Source of the DNA: Paramacrobiotus metropolitanus
Taxonomy: Eukaryota; Tardigrada; Eutardigrada; Parachela; Macrobiotidae
Assembly (NCBI RefSeq): GCF_019649055.1
Contig: NW_026570284.1
Location: 496,001-560,000 of the forward strand
Reading direction: 5' to 3'
Length of the DNA stretch: 64,000 nt
Below, one piece after another: positions 44,201 to 57,659 of this stretch. Position numbers and translations under genes: made by a program. The first letter of the stretch is position 1, and each line of letters starts with the position of its first letter. The notes under the pieces were generated by a model that saw only the letters and a list, made by a program, of their open reading frames with translations, did no database searches and was not told the origin of the DNA.

Positions 44201-46710
44201 TTTCTTCAGCATCATAATCAAATAGAATTACCACGTCCGCACCGAAAAATCTTATTGAATACGTCAACATTCAATTAAACCATGAAAAATATTCACACAG
44301 CGCCCATTTCACACCCAACTGAAAGCATACCTTGATAACAACCGGCCCCCGTCTTCCGCTGGCGTCCAGTATCCGATTCTCCACCATCATCACCACCCGG
44401 CCCTCCTCATCCACAATCTTCCGCGTGAGATTCTCCGTCTGATTGAGGATATTGTAGTAATCTTGCTGGGCGACAATAATAAACTGGCAGTCCTCGGTTT
44501 TTGTTCGCATTATACCACGGTGATACAGTTTCTCCATGGTGGGCGTGATGCCGAAACTGTTTCCCATACAAATAGAACGCTGCGGTTTAATTTCAACCAA
44601 CAAATCTCCGATTTCACTACACTTATGCAATAAAAATCTAAACCGATCAACTGTCAACAGGTCTCTGCTTACCTGTCGCCCACATTCAGCTCTTCAATTT
44701 CCCCATCGGGAAATTCAATTTGGACACTGCCGTTGATAATCACGGACCACGAGTCCAACTCTTCACCGTCACTCATCACAATACATCCCGCGTCTTTGAC
44801 GTACGCGAACCGCATCACCTGACGAAGCGAAATCCCTTGTCAATTACGCATACGACGCGCGCAAACATTTCATGGTCAATTATAATTAAATCAGCCAATA
44901 TCTAACTGAATTAAATTAGCTCAGACATGATATCTCAATACACTTCAAGCGCACTGACGACTAGAAATAATCGAATTAATTCCCCTGTAAAACAGATAAA
45001 GCAGTTAGGTAAATTTACCTGGCACAATAGGCGCTTAATACTCTGTGTATAGCTGGCGAATGCCGGCAGACGCTGCATAAAATCCAATAAATATTCAATT
45101 TCATCTTCACTCCGATCCAGCGGATCTTTATCCAGGAATTCCCGGACCGTATCGCGGAATGTACACGATGACGCCGATATGGATTCCTCCCCATCCGGCA
45201 TGTCCTTTTTGGTTAACATTCAATACAAAAAACCCGTATAAATTTCCGGAAACAATGCGTCGCCAAAAAAAAACAGTTATCGATGCGTCAATATCCCATT
45301 TAAAGTGCAACAACACTTAAAAACACCAGTCAGTGTACCGCATATGAAAAAACCGTGGACGGGAAAAAACTCTGCAACGCGTTCTATTTTCGATATGCAA
45401 ATCATGTCGGCAATGAAATATTAGCACTTAGTCAGTCACGACAAGACAGTGAAGACAAACCGCCAAAATCCAGCGGCATTACTCACACCCGGCGCGAGCA
45501 ATAATGCAATAAAGAGGGCAAAAATGTGCCGGCTGCGTTTCTAGATGTACCTCGATCAGATCAACTTCATCCTCCGAGTCGGTCTCCGCCATGGAATCAT
45601 GCCGGTGACTAATAGGCAAATCGGATGCGGCACTGTAGGCGCCGCTGCTCGTATCGCTTCCGTGGGATAGCCGGTCGCAGGGAAGATTGGAGGAGGAGGC
45701 GGACGACAGTAGATCCCGCTCCCGCTCACCACCCATCTACCAATTAATGCCCCATTCATACACGCGCGTATGCAAGAAAACCGTTACATACACACACAGA
45801 CCCAATGATGGATGATTGTTGGCCAGTGTACAAAAGTCATCATATTCAATTCCTGACAACCGGCACCAATAACTCCCGATGTCTTACAAGGAAAATTCAA
45901 TTCTCTTTCGTCCAGTGCAATCTGACCGACTTTGATACTATGCAACACTATGCTACGCCAATTTCGAAAATATCGATTCAAGCGGAAACGCTCACTTGGA
46001 AATAATAAATTAAAAATAATTCCTCCAAATACCTCATGAATCCCAAAACGTTAACAAATTTAAACAGCAAAGACTAAGCGATGAATCGATAAAAATAATA
46101 TTAAATTTTCAAAAGATGAATCTGTCTCATCTTAAGATCTCATCTTATAGTCATACCCGTATAATGTATGCAATCAACCACTCAGCAATTTTCTTATCAT
46201 AATTTACCGAAATTCCGCTGCTAATACGTATACCAGTAAATCAGCCGAATCAAAATGTATACACCTGCCCACGTTATTCGTCCTAACAAGCTAATCGCTA
46301 CAAACGATAGCCGATTATCAGACACACACACTTCTCCAAGCAATTAGCTAACATTCCCGGCAAAGCTAACTGGTAAAGAAAACTGTTACTGTATCATGTT
46401 GTCTCAAGACTCGCGTCACTATCAGGCCTAATCTGTTTCCCCGCCGAACCGAGCAGCACTCAAATCCGCATATAAACAGTAAAAACATCATCCATCCATC
46501 ATAGGATACCCGAAAAGGCCCGCACAAGAGCCCTCCTGACATGTACTCTCCCATCCGATTAAAGACACTTACGGGTACGCTGTTGTCGCTGAGCAGACGT
46601 TCCCGCGTCTTGACACGGACCGGCGCCGTCGTCATCGGGCCAGTGCCTCCCGCGGTGGTGGTGCTGGTGGTGTTCCGGTGACGAACCATGGCCACATCCG
46701 GATAATCAAT
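38283..46710 (-). CDS. Gef26: Rap guanine nucleotide exchange factor, PDZ-GEF type (5' end not found)
   Basis: Activates Rap GTPases in cell adhesion. Eleven exons on the minus strand: 46710-46573, 45736-45551, 45204-45019, 44818-44673, 44556-44331, 43759-43595, 43415-43095, 42129-41705, 41251-40924, 40619-39182 and 38725-38283, in phase, giving 1333 residues plus a missing N-terminus. Order: Ser-rich acidic region, cyclic-nucleotide-binding-like domain ([28 protein letters not shown]), RasGEF N-domain ([12 protein letters not shown]), PDZ ([17 protein letters not shown]), Ras-association domain, CDC25 catalytic domain ([35 protein letters not shown]-like), then a Pro-rich tail ending ASTV, a class I PDZ ligand. 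The nucleotide pocket lacks the usual Arg-Ala signature, as in PDZ-GEFs. The 45204 acceptor is weak (purine-rich). The symbol is the fly orthologue's; vertebrate equivalents are RAPGEF2/6. Confidence 0.92.
40680..40925. repeat. Partial duplication of an exon end in a Rap-GEF intron
   Basis: About 40690-40795 is a diverged copy of 40860-40950, which includes the 3' end of the Ras-association exon and its splice donor. In the intronic copy the donor GGTAAAA has become GATAAAA, so it cannot be used. Confidence 0.6.
42772..43100. repeat. Tandem duplication in a Rap-GEF intron
   Basis: Two adjacent copies of about 170 bases. A shared core TTTATAAATAAA, then ACAAAATCATTTGGATTAAAT occurs at about 42800-42850 and 42970-43022. 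Outer flanks such as GTCAA-T-run and TGACGCCG also recur. The second copy runs up to the acceptor-proximal end of the PDZ exon on the minus strand. Confidence 0.65.
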
Positions 46711-49700
46711 CTGTACATATAACAAAGTACTTCACGTTAATTCTTCCGCTTTTTTTCACGGTAAACCGGGAATTTATTCCCCACTTGACGGGAGCAACAG
46801 GAACCAATTGAGAGAAAAATACCAAGAATCATTAGAAAATACACACGACCCGGCGTTGTCACATCTGTTCGATGCTAATCTCAATCTGCCACAATTTCCG
46901 GCGGATCGCAGACATGCGGCGCTAGTACAACAGTCCGCGCTGTTTAACCGCTGGTGTTTGCCGTTCACGGCAAGTTTATTGACAATTAAAAAAGGGCATG
47001 CCGCACCGATGAATCAAAGTCTAGGAAGAAAGCTCGGCAAAATTTATGAATGGTTTTCGCTGAAGCACATGCCTGTATTGTAGAACTTTGTACCGCTAAT
47101 TACGTATAAACGCACCCTTAACTTGCCGGTTGAGTTCGTAGAAGAAATCGTCTCCATCAAAGAAACGATGCACATAATCAGACGATTAACCTGTATAAAT
47201 CTGACTATTCCACAAAGCTGTATTTTGACAAAAACCGCAGTGCTTGAACGAAAGTCAACACCAAAACATTAAGGTATCTGTTAAGTATTACTTACTTTAA
47301 AAGAAATAATAATAATTTATTAAGACACGTATCAAAAAATGGTATTATTAAAGGTATTAAGGTATTATTAAAGCTTTGATTTACAAGAATAGTAACCTTA
47401 AGGTATTCATACGAAACTGTAGTACAAAGATTTTCACAAGGCACACGCTCATTACTTCCAGTCTAATCAACAGCAAAACCAATTTTGTTGACAAAATCTT
47501 GACAAAATAACAGACAGACAAGTCGAACACACTTGACATAAATATCAAAATAAATTCAGTTATGCGTAAAAAAATGGTGCCGTACCCTCGGTTGAATCGG
47601 TTCGCACTGTACACAACGAAATCGAAGGCAATCCACTGTAAAGCTACGTCGAATTAATCTTGCGGAAGATGCAATTACAATATGATCAAGTAGCGGAACA
47701 AAGTGGATTACGGACAAAATTGTCTGCAACGCTTGCAACCTACTAATTAATATTATCATTTGCCATCACTGCCAGCATGGAGCGTCTATAACCATTTACA
47801 TTTATTGCTTTTTTCCTCATCATCACGTACAGTCCGCTGGTTTGGGCGATCGGCATCGCTCAGACAAATGAAAGTAAACACAAAAAGCGGCGCAATCAGA
47901 AATGACCAGGCAAGATGCTGCACAAAGTGTATAAGCAGCAAATAAAAACACACGTCGTGACCACTGATCAAAAGGCTCTGTCTTCGGTTAAAGATGATAA
48001 CATACAATTAACATTACAGCACCTGTTGTTGTTGTCTGAAGAGAATCAAAGTGGATCACTGAGTAGCTATCGGTTTTTTCTCTCCCTTGGCGGCTTTTCT
48101 GCACAAAAGCCTCATTCATGGCCATTACATGCCGCTAATCTAAGTTCTGGCCTAATTACTGGATTGGCACAAAATGATCAAATGATCGTATTCAAAAGGA
48201 GAAAGTTGGAGATAAAACACCTGCGTACAACAGCGCATCTTTTAATCTCAGTAAATTTCCGATTCAAAATCGATACGCTTAGGAAAAAATTAGGTTATCG
48301 AACTTTCTACAGATATATTTCGTACGTTCTCGCGTTTCCCTAATTATGTAGTTAAAGATTCATTCGAAAATCTTCATCAAAGCATTTTTTGCCGCTAGTG
48401 TATTATTCTGAAATTAAACCGTCCTTCAAAATTTAACATAAAAAATATTTAACTGTTTAGCACAGAGCAAGCAACTTCCGTATTCAAAATTATAAATTAA
48501 TCAACAATCCAGTAAGTTCGAAAAAAATCTACTACTACGATTTGCAGTGTTTTCGCATTGCTGCTATAACTTGCGAAGCACGTACCGCTATAATTTCCGA
48601 TGGCTCCAGCACAAGGCATTCATCGGTCCGTACCGTGGTATTTCCGTAGCGTTTACCGAAACTGCAGAGAAAAAAGCAAACGCACAATTATTTTACCATC
48701 GGGAACAGAACGCTGGCAACACACGGACAAGAGAGTCCGTATGGGAATCGACTCCAACGATTAAAGTTGCTCAACAGAATTTAACGTTTGATTACACACA
48801 CATTTCCATGTTCGCATTTTTATCGGCACGTTCTTTGCCATTTTATTACCGTGTGACAAGATAGAGAGAAACGGGAGGGGAGAATCCAGCCGAAATGGAT
48901 CTCCATGCATACAAGAGAGTGTATCCTACATCCGCCGTTACAGGGCTCACTATACTCTCTTTTATGCACTTATCAGAAACAAACACACCAAGTTCAACAA
49001 CGTAAATTCCAATGGCCCATAAAAAGGACAGTTAAACCACTAGAAAAATATCCCGGATCATCTCTGGCTGGTTACTATCATTTGAACCTTTTCCAGTGGT
49101 TAAATAAAACATCTCCCAAAAGACACGCATCCGGATTGTTACTCAACTCCGAAATCGCTTGAAAACACTTTTTACAGTCAGCTATGTAAATAATATGACA
49201 ATCACAAAACATTTAAGGAACAACACTATTTTCTTAAAAAAAAGTGAATTATGTGAGAAACTTCCTGGATATGCTCACATAAAAAAAGAAAAAAAATGTT
49301 CAAAAGTTAAACAAAAATTTCATACTCGTAATTTATAATAAGCACAGATATACTTGCAAGCGCAAGTAGTTCTGGGTTCATAATGAAATCGTAAATCAAA
49401 AATGCAAAGGTGTATCACAACAAAAGAAACACCGGTAAACATGAAACTCACGTACCGCGCAAATCGTAAAAGCGAAAACTTCATTAGTGTGTTGAACCGA
49501 TAAATATCAAATATGCATTTTCAAAAACATAGAACATAATTATGATCCCCAAAATAATCAAACGAGGTGTTGTACAAAAGGTTCTAGAAATGTAAATAGT
49601 CGCTTTGCGGTGGATTTCCAATTTTAGTCCTCAATGAGTCAACGGACAAAATTTGTCGTTAAAATGCCAAGTCTATTTAGATTAGCAAATTACAGCAGTT

Positions 49701-52700
49701 CACGGATACAAGTAACATGGCAAGCGTCAACGATCCTCCAAACACCTGTTGCGCAAACGCGACATATCGGAAAACTGCGCGGAAATGAAACCACAAAAAC
49801 CACCATTTTTAGCACAGGGTTTTCATCAATCCCAAACGATATCTGATTGTTAAGCGGGCATGTAATACCTTTTCCTCCATGAATTTGCATATCAATACGC
49901 AACACTCAAAAAATTCCCTTTTTTGTAATCCATACGAAACGAAAAAGCGATCTGCAGGCAAATGCCGCACAAATTAAATCAAAATAATCAGTTATCCAAA
50001 ATTTTCATGAAGCGCGGTGCAAAAAAATTCCAAATCACCCCCGAAGCCGGATAATTATCGAAACTACACTGATTAAACCGTCGACAACGTCTGCAGCGAT
50101 TCTCAGTAACACACATCATCCACCCCAATTTTCCTTTCAATCACCACCGATAAAATTCAGCTGTATACCGGTTCACTGTAATAACACGCGATGCAATCTT
50201 GAGAGAATCTCACTCAATCTCACCGGTGAAAAGACGCTCACAGATGCAAGTCAAAAGAAACACGGTTGTCTCAGTTTCCCTCCTCAACTACCAACCAGTA
50301 GCTCATGCTGACCAATTGCACCAAATGGTCATTTGCAAACCATTCGGCGCTACGCCCGCCTCCAATGGGGCTTCAACGAAAAATCTTGTTTGCCAAAGCA
50401 TGAAACATTTTTATGCGCGACCACGGTGGGCAATGAAGTAGCGGGGCAAGAGAAAAAAACAACATGCACAGAGAGACCGTTCATCTAAAAAGAATAAGAT
50501 TATCAGGCAACCTTGTCATTCAAGGCCGAGTTGCTGAAACACTGCTCCATCTTCTATGCGCCTTATTACCGCACATCGACACACGAACGCACAGCGAGCG
50601 ACTCATCTCATTTTTTTTCTCTATCATGCTGCAAACGCCGTAATCACTTCTCCACTCTGGGCAATATTTGCGCTTCTGCCATAATTGCTACCAGCTAATT
50701 GCCAGCTGATGAACATGATGTAGCACGAGCAATCTACCTGTCATCAGCAATTAATTTCTCTTCTTTTTTCTTCGCAGGCCGGAAATAATCACTCCGGATA
50801 TCGTCAAAAAATTTACTGAAACCGAAACCGCACAAATTTTCTTCCGGTGTATCATCTCCTTATTTGCAGCATTATTTTTAAAACAAAAAATTTATCTGCA
50901 TTCCGGGACTTTGCAAAAAATGTGCTGAACACGAGTTCATCACGCACATGTGTTGTGTTTTGTTGGCGTGTGTTGTGCATTCCAAACGTCAGCGGCAAGA
51001 GGCACGCCGAATGAATGACCACTTCGTATTATTCGATCAAACTACTCCATCACCAAAATGTAACATCCGATACCATCGTCCGAATGAGTACTCCAGCCGT
51101 AAACTTCTCGGTTCCGCCAACTGTGCCGAACGTTTTCCAAAGTGCAACTTGCGTGCAACGGGTTATCGCTTTTCCTTTTAGCTGACACAATGCACGTGCT
51201 AGTCATCTCTGTCGCGCTTCGTCTACGCCGAAATATCCTTGTGATTAATCTAAGGTGGTGGCGGAATGTATACGCATTACAAATACACAAAAAATTACTT
51301 TACAGTTTTTCCTTCCCTTTGGTGAATCACGCGATATTAATGGCTTTAACAAAAATGCGCAGTATACAGACGAAATCATGTGTGTCAATAATGCAATTAT
51401 TTTCATATCACCAAAAATATTTTGCATTTTTCCGTGTGCGTAAACGCGGGTGACTAGAGTTTCCTGCGTTCGATCGTTCGTTGACTATATACGCCAGTAC
51501 AAAATCAAACCCAAGGTCCCCAACAAAAACTCTGAGAATTATGGAAATATACGGAGGCCAACAGTTGTGGGAAAGGATAGACAGATCAAATAAATACAAA
51601 CGGAAACTCTTGACAGTTTAAAACAAGTTGGCCACCGCTAGAAAATTATCAAACATGGATAAAAGCACACACACGTATGCTGCAACACTTATAATACTAT
51701 TTCCGACCTGTTTGCAACTGTTGTGTAGATTCCCACAGGTAACATGATTTTCGCACGCTGTACAACCAATTATCCATCAAACTCGATCAAACAGTTGCTC
51801 ATCCAAGGAAAAACAATACACGAATGGCGAAAGATAACAACGCAGTGGCCTAATGGCTATACAACTTTCTATACACTGTCCACTTTTCGAAAATTGAATA
51901 AACTAATATGAACTACTGGTTTCCAGTGCTACAAAGACTAAATGCAATATTTGCTTAGTCCAACGCTTTTCCTACAACGGCTGAAACATTATACACAGTA
52001 TAGTGAAAATGGCAACAACAGCGGCCCCAAAAGCGAATTACTACCCCAAGAAAAGGCATTCAAGAGATTTGTCGCCGGTGATGGGCATTGACGCTGTCAG
52101 ACATCGAGATGGATAATTACTGCGCCTTGGCCAATTTGGCCAGAGTGGATATTCATTAGCGCTCTAGCGCTATGTGTCTTGCAAAGGCTCTTCTCTCCTT
52201 CCTGCCAATATTCTCTTCCTTTCTATATATCCACTGGTCAATCTTAATTGTAGTGCAACGACTTTCCTACTCGGTCAAGCGATGAGGGATGATGTGTGTC
52301 CCTAAATATTCTTCCCCATACGATCGTAGATTTTATTGAAATTACATCCCGCTGTTTTATATGCACTGGACACATCATATCGCAGGTGATGAGATTTTCA
52401 CAAGAAATTCCCAGAATCTCCAATCTATTCCGCAGTGATACTAACACATGGGCGTATCAGTATCTGCAGAACTGCTCAAAATACTGCATTTTTTAGCAAC
52501 AATAATATTCTTACCACAACTTTCTTCTGGATTTTCAAAATAAGACACACATATAAATCAATAAAACAGAAATATAGATAAAAATTCAATACTGCTTAAA
52601 AATTAAATCTTGAGGAATTATAGACAAAAATGCAAGAAATTCAACAGGAACTAACAACTGTGCTGGTCGAGTATTCAAAGAATCAAAAGTGCCGTATTGC

Positions 52701-55700
52701 TAGCACCACTACGAATTCGTTCATTGGCAGTGTATCAACAGATAATATTTCCGATGGTCACTTATGATTAATTCATGATTCTAAACGTTGTCGATGACCA
52801 TCGATGCCCCTCTAATAAACTCTTTGCCAACGTGGTTCACAACGCCCACGCCCCCATTCCAGTTGGCACTTTGTGAAAAATCTGCACTTTTACAGTCAAT
52901 AATCCGCTGTATGCCTGTTTGCAACAAGTCTTCATAATATCCTGTCGGCAGTTTTGATTTTCTCACTTGGCAAAGTCGTTTACACTATAAAATGATTACC
53001 CAGCAGTTTTATAATCCATATTTCCCTACACTTTGCAAATTTAATATTCATCTACCTGCAATAAACCAGCGATCACTGCTGACCTGTGTACCTGTCGGCT
53101 GAGCAGTTAGTAAATACCAAAATGCCTGGAATTTATACGCTTCCTTGTCAAAATTTCGGGAATTTCGAAGTAGTGCTGGGCAGTATCAAATATTCAATTC
53201 ATTGACTAAAATATGGCTCGCGTAAATGGCAGAGTATTTCCGGAAACGAGACAAAAACGCACAGCCGATGACAATAATCAACCACTAAATGGAGCAGTAA
53301 AATTATTCATCGCACCGCAATAAGGGAAAACGCACAACTGGATCCAACAACAGCAAAAGAACAACGGGAAATCGATCTCTGCAGCGTGAATCATGGCCAA
53401 GACAAACAAACACAACGCGTTTTACGGTGGCATTGCACAATTTATGACGAAAACCATAAAATCTAAATACGTACATAAGTACTGTACATATGCAACGATA
53501 CTTAAATACCATTGGATTCTTGTAATTTGGCTTAGTTCTTGTAAACTGTGAGACTTGTTATTTTGCTCACACACTATTTTGCACAATTATCGGCTACGCA
53601 TACCAGAAGCACAATGTCCCAAGGCATCAGGAAGCATTCCACAAAAAATCCAACAATCCGAAATTAAGTTAAATGATATACCAAATCCGGTAAATAAAAA
53701 ACTGAATATATTTTGCCAAATGAAACCACTTGAAAAATACCGAATAGTTTTCTTACACATGTATCAAAATACTCAGCAGATTACGACGTTTACATTTCAG
53801 CGTCGTGAATAAATGATCTTCGACCACTACAACAATAGGTAACTGCGACTGCGAACCAGTCGACAAGGGAAAAAAACTGCCAACGCTGTCAAAATTTCCG
53901 TATCAGTACAAAAATCATCGCGCGAATTTTGTACAATCGCAGCGCGTAAGATTGTACCGGTGGTGTTTCCATGCACACACATAACGTAATTCAGCAAAAA
54001 CCAACACCACACAAGAGCCGAAAACGGAAATGCTTGCAGGGTTCGGCACGGTGTGTCACAAACAGTGTCAACAAGAAAATTACACAATTATCACCAAAGC
54101 AAAACGATGCAAAATTCCGCCTGACAACAATCATTAATAAGCCGCAAAAATGCCTATCTTTGCCGTGAGCACAAAGAAACGGAAATACATATGCGCTGAA
54201 AATAACCACAAAATGTGATCGTACTAACGGTATCGATGTCTATCTATCACAGGGAAATAAATACAAATTCCTGATAAAACTTACGCAGATTTATCTCGCA
54301 TTCTGCAATCCATGCGGCACTTATGGTATAAACTGCACAAACTGCATCATATGTATTCCATTTTCGATAAATGTTGTCATAAGATGGAGAATTAAAAAAC
54401 ACAATTAAACAACAGAATTAAACAATAACAATCGGCGTACGAAATTAATATCCAATGTTTCCACAATCGATAAAACCGTGATCAATGACCAACTGCACAA
54501 AAGCGAAATTTATCGCCAATCCACGCAAGTGAACGCCACTTTAGAGAAAAAAACTGCTGGCCCGGACTACTCAAGCATGCATAATGGCAGACGTCAGTAG
54601 TCGGCGGTGGCGAACTGCACAAAGAATGTACAGAGCAAAAAAACCCAACACGAAATGCCCACTCCATCGTAATTTGCTCTCCATCACTTCATAAAGCGTC
54701 GGCATACAGCGCAGAGCGCGCCGAGAATCGTAAAACTTCGAACCACGATCGACGGCCAGTTCGACCCCTCCGAATATAATCTTTACATACGCACTTCTCA
54801 ATAAAAGTTTAAAAGTAACGCATTGGCAGTTTTACAGCCAGCCCAGGTAAAGCCTCATAAAAGTCCGACGGAACTGTTTCGACAAACACTAGCCAGTATA
54901 AAAATCCATCAGATAAAACTTTCTCTTGCACAGAAAAATGAAACACTACTGTCTGCACATTTCCATAATCCGAAAATGACAATCACCATCGGATAAAACC
55001 AGTTGTGCATCTATCCACGTGCAGGTAATAAACGCGACAGAGTACTCTCGGCCCCAAAGTCTTCATATAATAATTTCCAGCTGGCACCGCACACTGCATG
55101 TTTCATCTTTTCAGCGTGGTTCATGTGTGTATGTATGTGCGCGTAAAATGTGAGGTTCGGATTTGAACCGGTTATGGAAGTATATGACAGGTGGGGTTGG
55201 ATTTATTCATAACACATAATCATGTCACACAAACGTACTCTCTCTCTTCATCTCGCTCCGGCTGACCGCTGCCAGGTATAAAGTCGACGCTGTGTACGTG
55301 TTTAGAGAGCTTCTGACCAGTTTGACCGGAATTATCGATTGATGTATGGAGGGATAACGGTGCGCAGCGAAATATAACTGTATTTTCATAATAGCACCGT
55401 CGAATGCTACACGTTCATACGCCGCAGCACCGGGATAAAAGCCGGTGCCGGAACTGACCACTGGTCACTCGCTGGCACAACACACTTTAATCTCTTTGTT
55501 TGGGAAGCAGAGCACGTGTGTACGATTAGCAGGACGCAATGCCCATGCAGCGCCCCCATGCGGATCGTGTCCGTTTCACCTCAACCAACTGGAAAAATAA
55601 TGCGCTTCCCATGTAATTAAGGCACAGCGAGTTTAATTAAGAGAAATGTAACTGTTTGGAACAATTACAATCCCATACCCGGTAATCATTTCAGAAATCG

Positions 55701-57201
55701 AAAAAATTAATTTTTGCAAAAACTTTAATGTACAAAATTACTGAAGACGTTTATTTTTAGTTTACTAGTTGTACTTGTAGCCAATAGTAAACTGAACGGT
55801 ATCGGACAGCTAATCCGATTCTGTTTGCGCATAAAATCATATATCTGTAACTGTTGTATTATTTTTTAGGATAAAAGTAAAAAATTAAATCTATTTTGCG
55901 TAAACGCTTACAAAGTTACGAATAACAGGAAGTGCACTACTTGTATCCTTGCGATTCAAAACAACCGACCTTGTAACTGCCATCTCAGTGCTCCCTCACC
56001 TAACGCTGAGCGGTTAATATTTAGCGGTACTTTGTTGTCTCGTGGCACAAAATCCCACTTAACACACCCATCTGCAGGCACTGCCAGCGTTCTCGCTCTA
56101 TAGGCCCAGATACAAAATTAAACCGTAAGTTTATAACAATTCAAAAATAAAATAATTCCTTATTTGTGTGTTTATTCTGCCAACTACTTCAGAAATCGGG
56201 AATTCGTGGTTCATGCTGTAAAGGTTCGGAATGGGACGACCGGACGAGTACAATAAATATATAGGCAATTCCTGATTTCGGATATTGATTTATTATAAAT
56301 AATGAGCACGGCTCATTAAACTTTGTGTGGCTGTCGGTACCTTAGACAATCGGCAATTTCTGCATGTTTAGGGTCGTCAGCAGCATGGGGGGTAAATAAG
56401 GGATGTCGTCTGACAATCCTAAATACGCAATTATCCTGTCAGGCGGCTCAGTGTTTCTGCGACGGAAGGTCGTTTTCCGAAAAGAAAGTCGTCTCAGTTT
56501 AATTGCTTATCAAGAAGATTTTCAGGAAAATTTCATTTTCGAACGTTACGAACCATATATCACTTCTCACAACATGTATTATACACGACCCACAAATGAC
56601 TTAGCATCCGTTAAAAATACCGGTATTTCTGACCAAATTTGAACACAGTACAACCAACAGAAACCAGGACAAAAAAGCTACCGAAATATTGTAAAATTCC
56701 CCTTTAAGATGCGTTCCATTATAAAATAAATGCGTTTGGCAGTTTGTTTATAAATAAAACGTAATCAAAGCAAGAATATTTGCGTTTCTATCAAATTAAG
56801 AACAGGAGACAATTGATCCCTGCGATGACGATGCTGTCTGGTCAGTGGTGTGATCACAGGCCGGATCATCCCCGGGATCAGATTTATTTGTGTTAATGCT
56901 CATCAGCGCAGTCGGGTAGCGCGAAATATTCTCAAGATTATCAGTGATCATAGCCTCCGGTTGCGCTTATCGATTTCCCGAATAATATTATTTACTGCAG
57001 AGGAAACCGATACTGATCATCTTCTTGGAACTATCCCGAAAGCTGCCCGAGACGGGATTAGCCAAAGCCAGAAAACCGAACCGGTGAAACAGTTTTTTTC
57101 TTAAACCAGTACAGTAGAATTAATTCTCGCAAAATTACCCATGCGACATAATACCCATGGCCCCACAAAAATGAACACTCGGAACAGCTATTCTTAAGCT
57201 T
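46711..57201. other. Gene-poor region, probably 5' intron or upstream DNA of the Rap-GEF
   Basis: The Rap-GEF exon at 46710 begins with an acceptor, so more 5' coding sequence (expected to encode a first cyclic-nucleotide-like domain) must lie in this direction or beyond the window. I looked for an exon ending in a phase-0 donor and did not find a convincing one. Frames at 46808-47083 and 47915-48343 on the plus strand are open but unsupported. Confidence 0.4.
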
Positions 57202-57257
57202 TTTATTGCAGAGAAATACAAAACGTCGGTTACGAAATAACTTTCCCAGTTACTGGC

Positions 57258-57659
57258 TCACTGACGCACAATGGCCCTAATTTCTTTAAAAAATATTTGT
57301 CTTTTCCCATTCCTGTGTCCTAGCATGGAAAACGAAATACGATTCTGCATCTCTCTGGTAATAATATTGCCTTCGCGCAGTGACCAGCGGAAATATTTCC
57401 ATGTGACGAAAAGCACCACTGTTAAAAAACATAACGCAACTACGACGTACCGCAGACCGAAAGTTAGGTTATTCTGTGCTACATAAACGCATAGACTACG
57501 TAATTCGCAAATTTGCAAGCATGGAATTCGCACAAAAATTATTATTTTAAAAACAGTAACCTGACTATCCCCGCTAATGAACAAGTGGAAACTTAAAGGA
57601 ATGCAGCAAAGCATGCCTGGCAGGCCAACCACTGAAACCCATCCGGCTGGAACTAGTGG
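57258..57659 (-). CDS. Candidate 3' exons of an unrecognised membrane protein
   Basis: Two pieces on the minus strand can be joined in phase 0: 57659-57561 (acceptor TTTGCAG, donor CAG|GTTACT) and 57473-57258, ending in TGA. They encode about 104 residues. The first is hydrophobic (GWVSVVGLPGMLCCIPLSF). The second has a potential N-glycosylation site (NNLT), a strong membrane segment (YVVVALCFLTVVLFVTW) and a basic cytoplasmic-like tail. An AATAAA polyadenylation signal lies about 50 bases past the stop (minus strand of 57202-57207). No upstream exon was identified and I do not recognise the family, so this may still be chance. Confidence 0.3.
   Translation of the reverse strand, partial: PLVPAGWVSVVGLPGMLCCIPLSFHLFISGDSQVTVFKIIIFVRIPCLQICELRSLCVYVAQNNLTFGLRYVVVALCFLTVVLFVTWKYFRWSLREGNIITREMQNRISFSMLGHRNGKRQIFFKEIRAIVRQ

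Noticed and set aside
46808-47083. 91-codon plus-strand frame in a GC-richer patch
   Set aside because: No ATG-supported gene structure or family match; lies near where Rap-GEF exons on the other strand might be expected, but no acceptor/donor pair fits there either.
47130-47190. Minus-strand exon-like reading YVHRFFDGDDFFYELNRQ
   Set aside because: The only acceptor upstream places a stop codon in that frame, so it cannot be spliced into the Rap-GEF.
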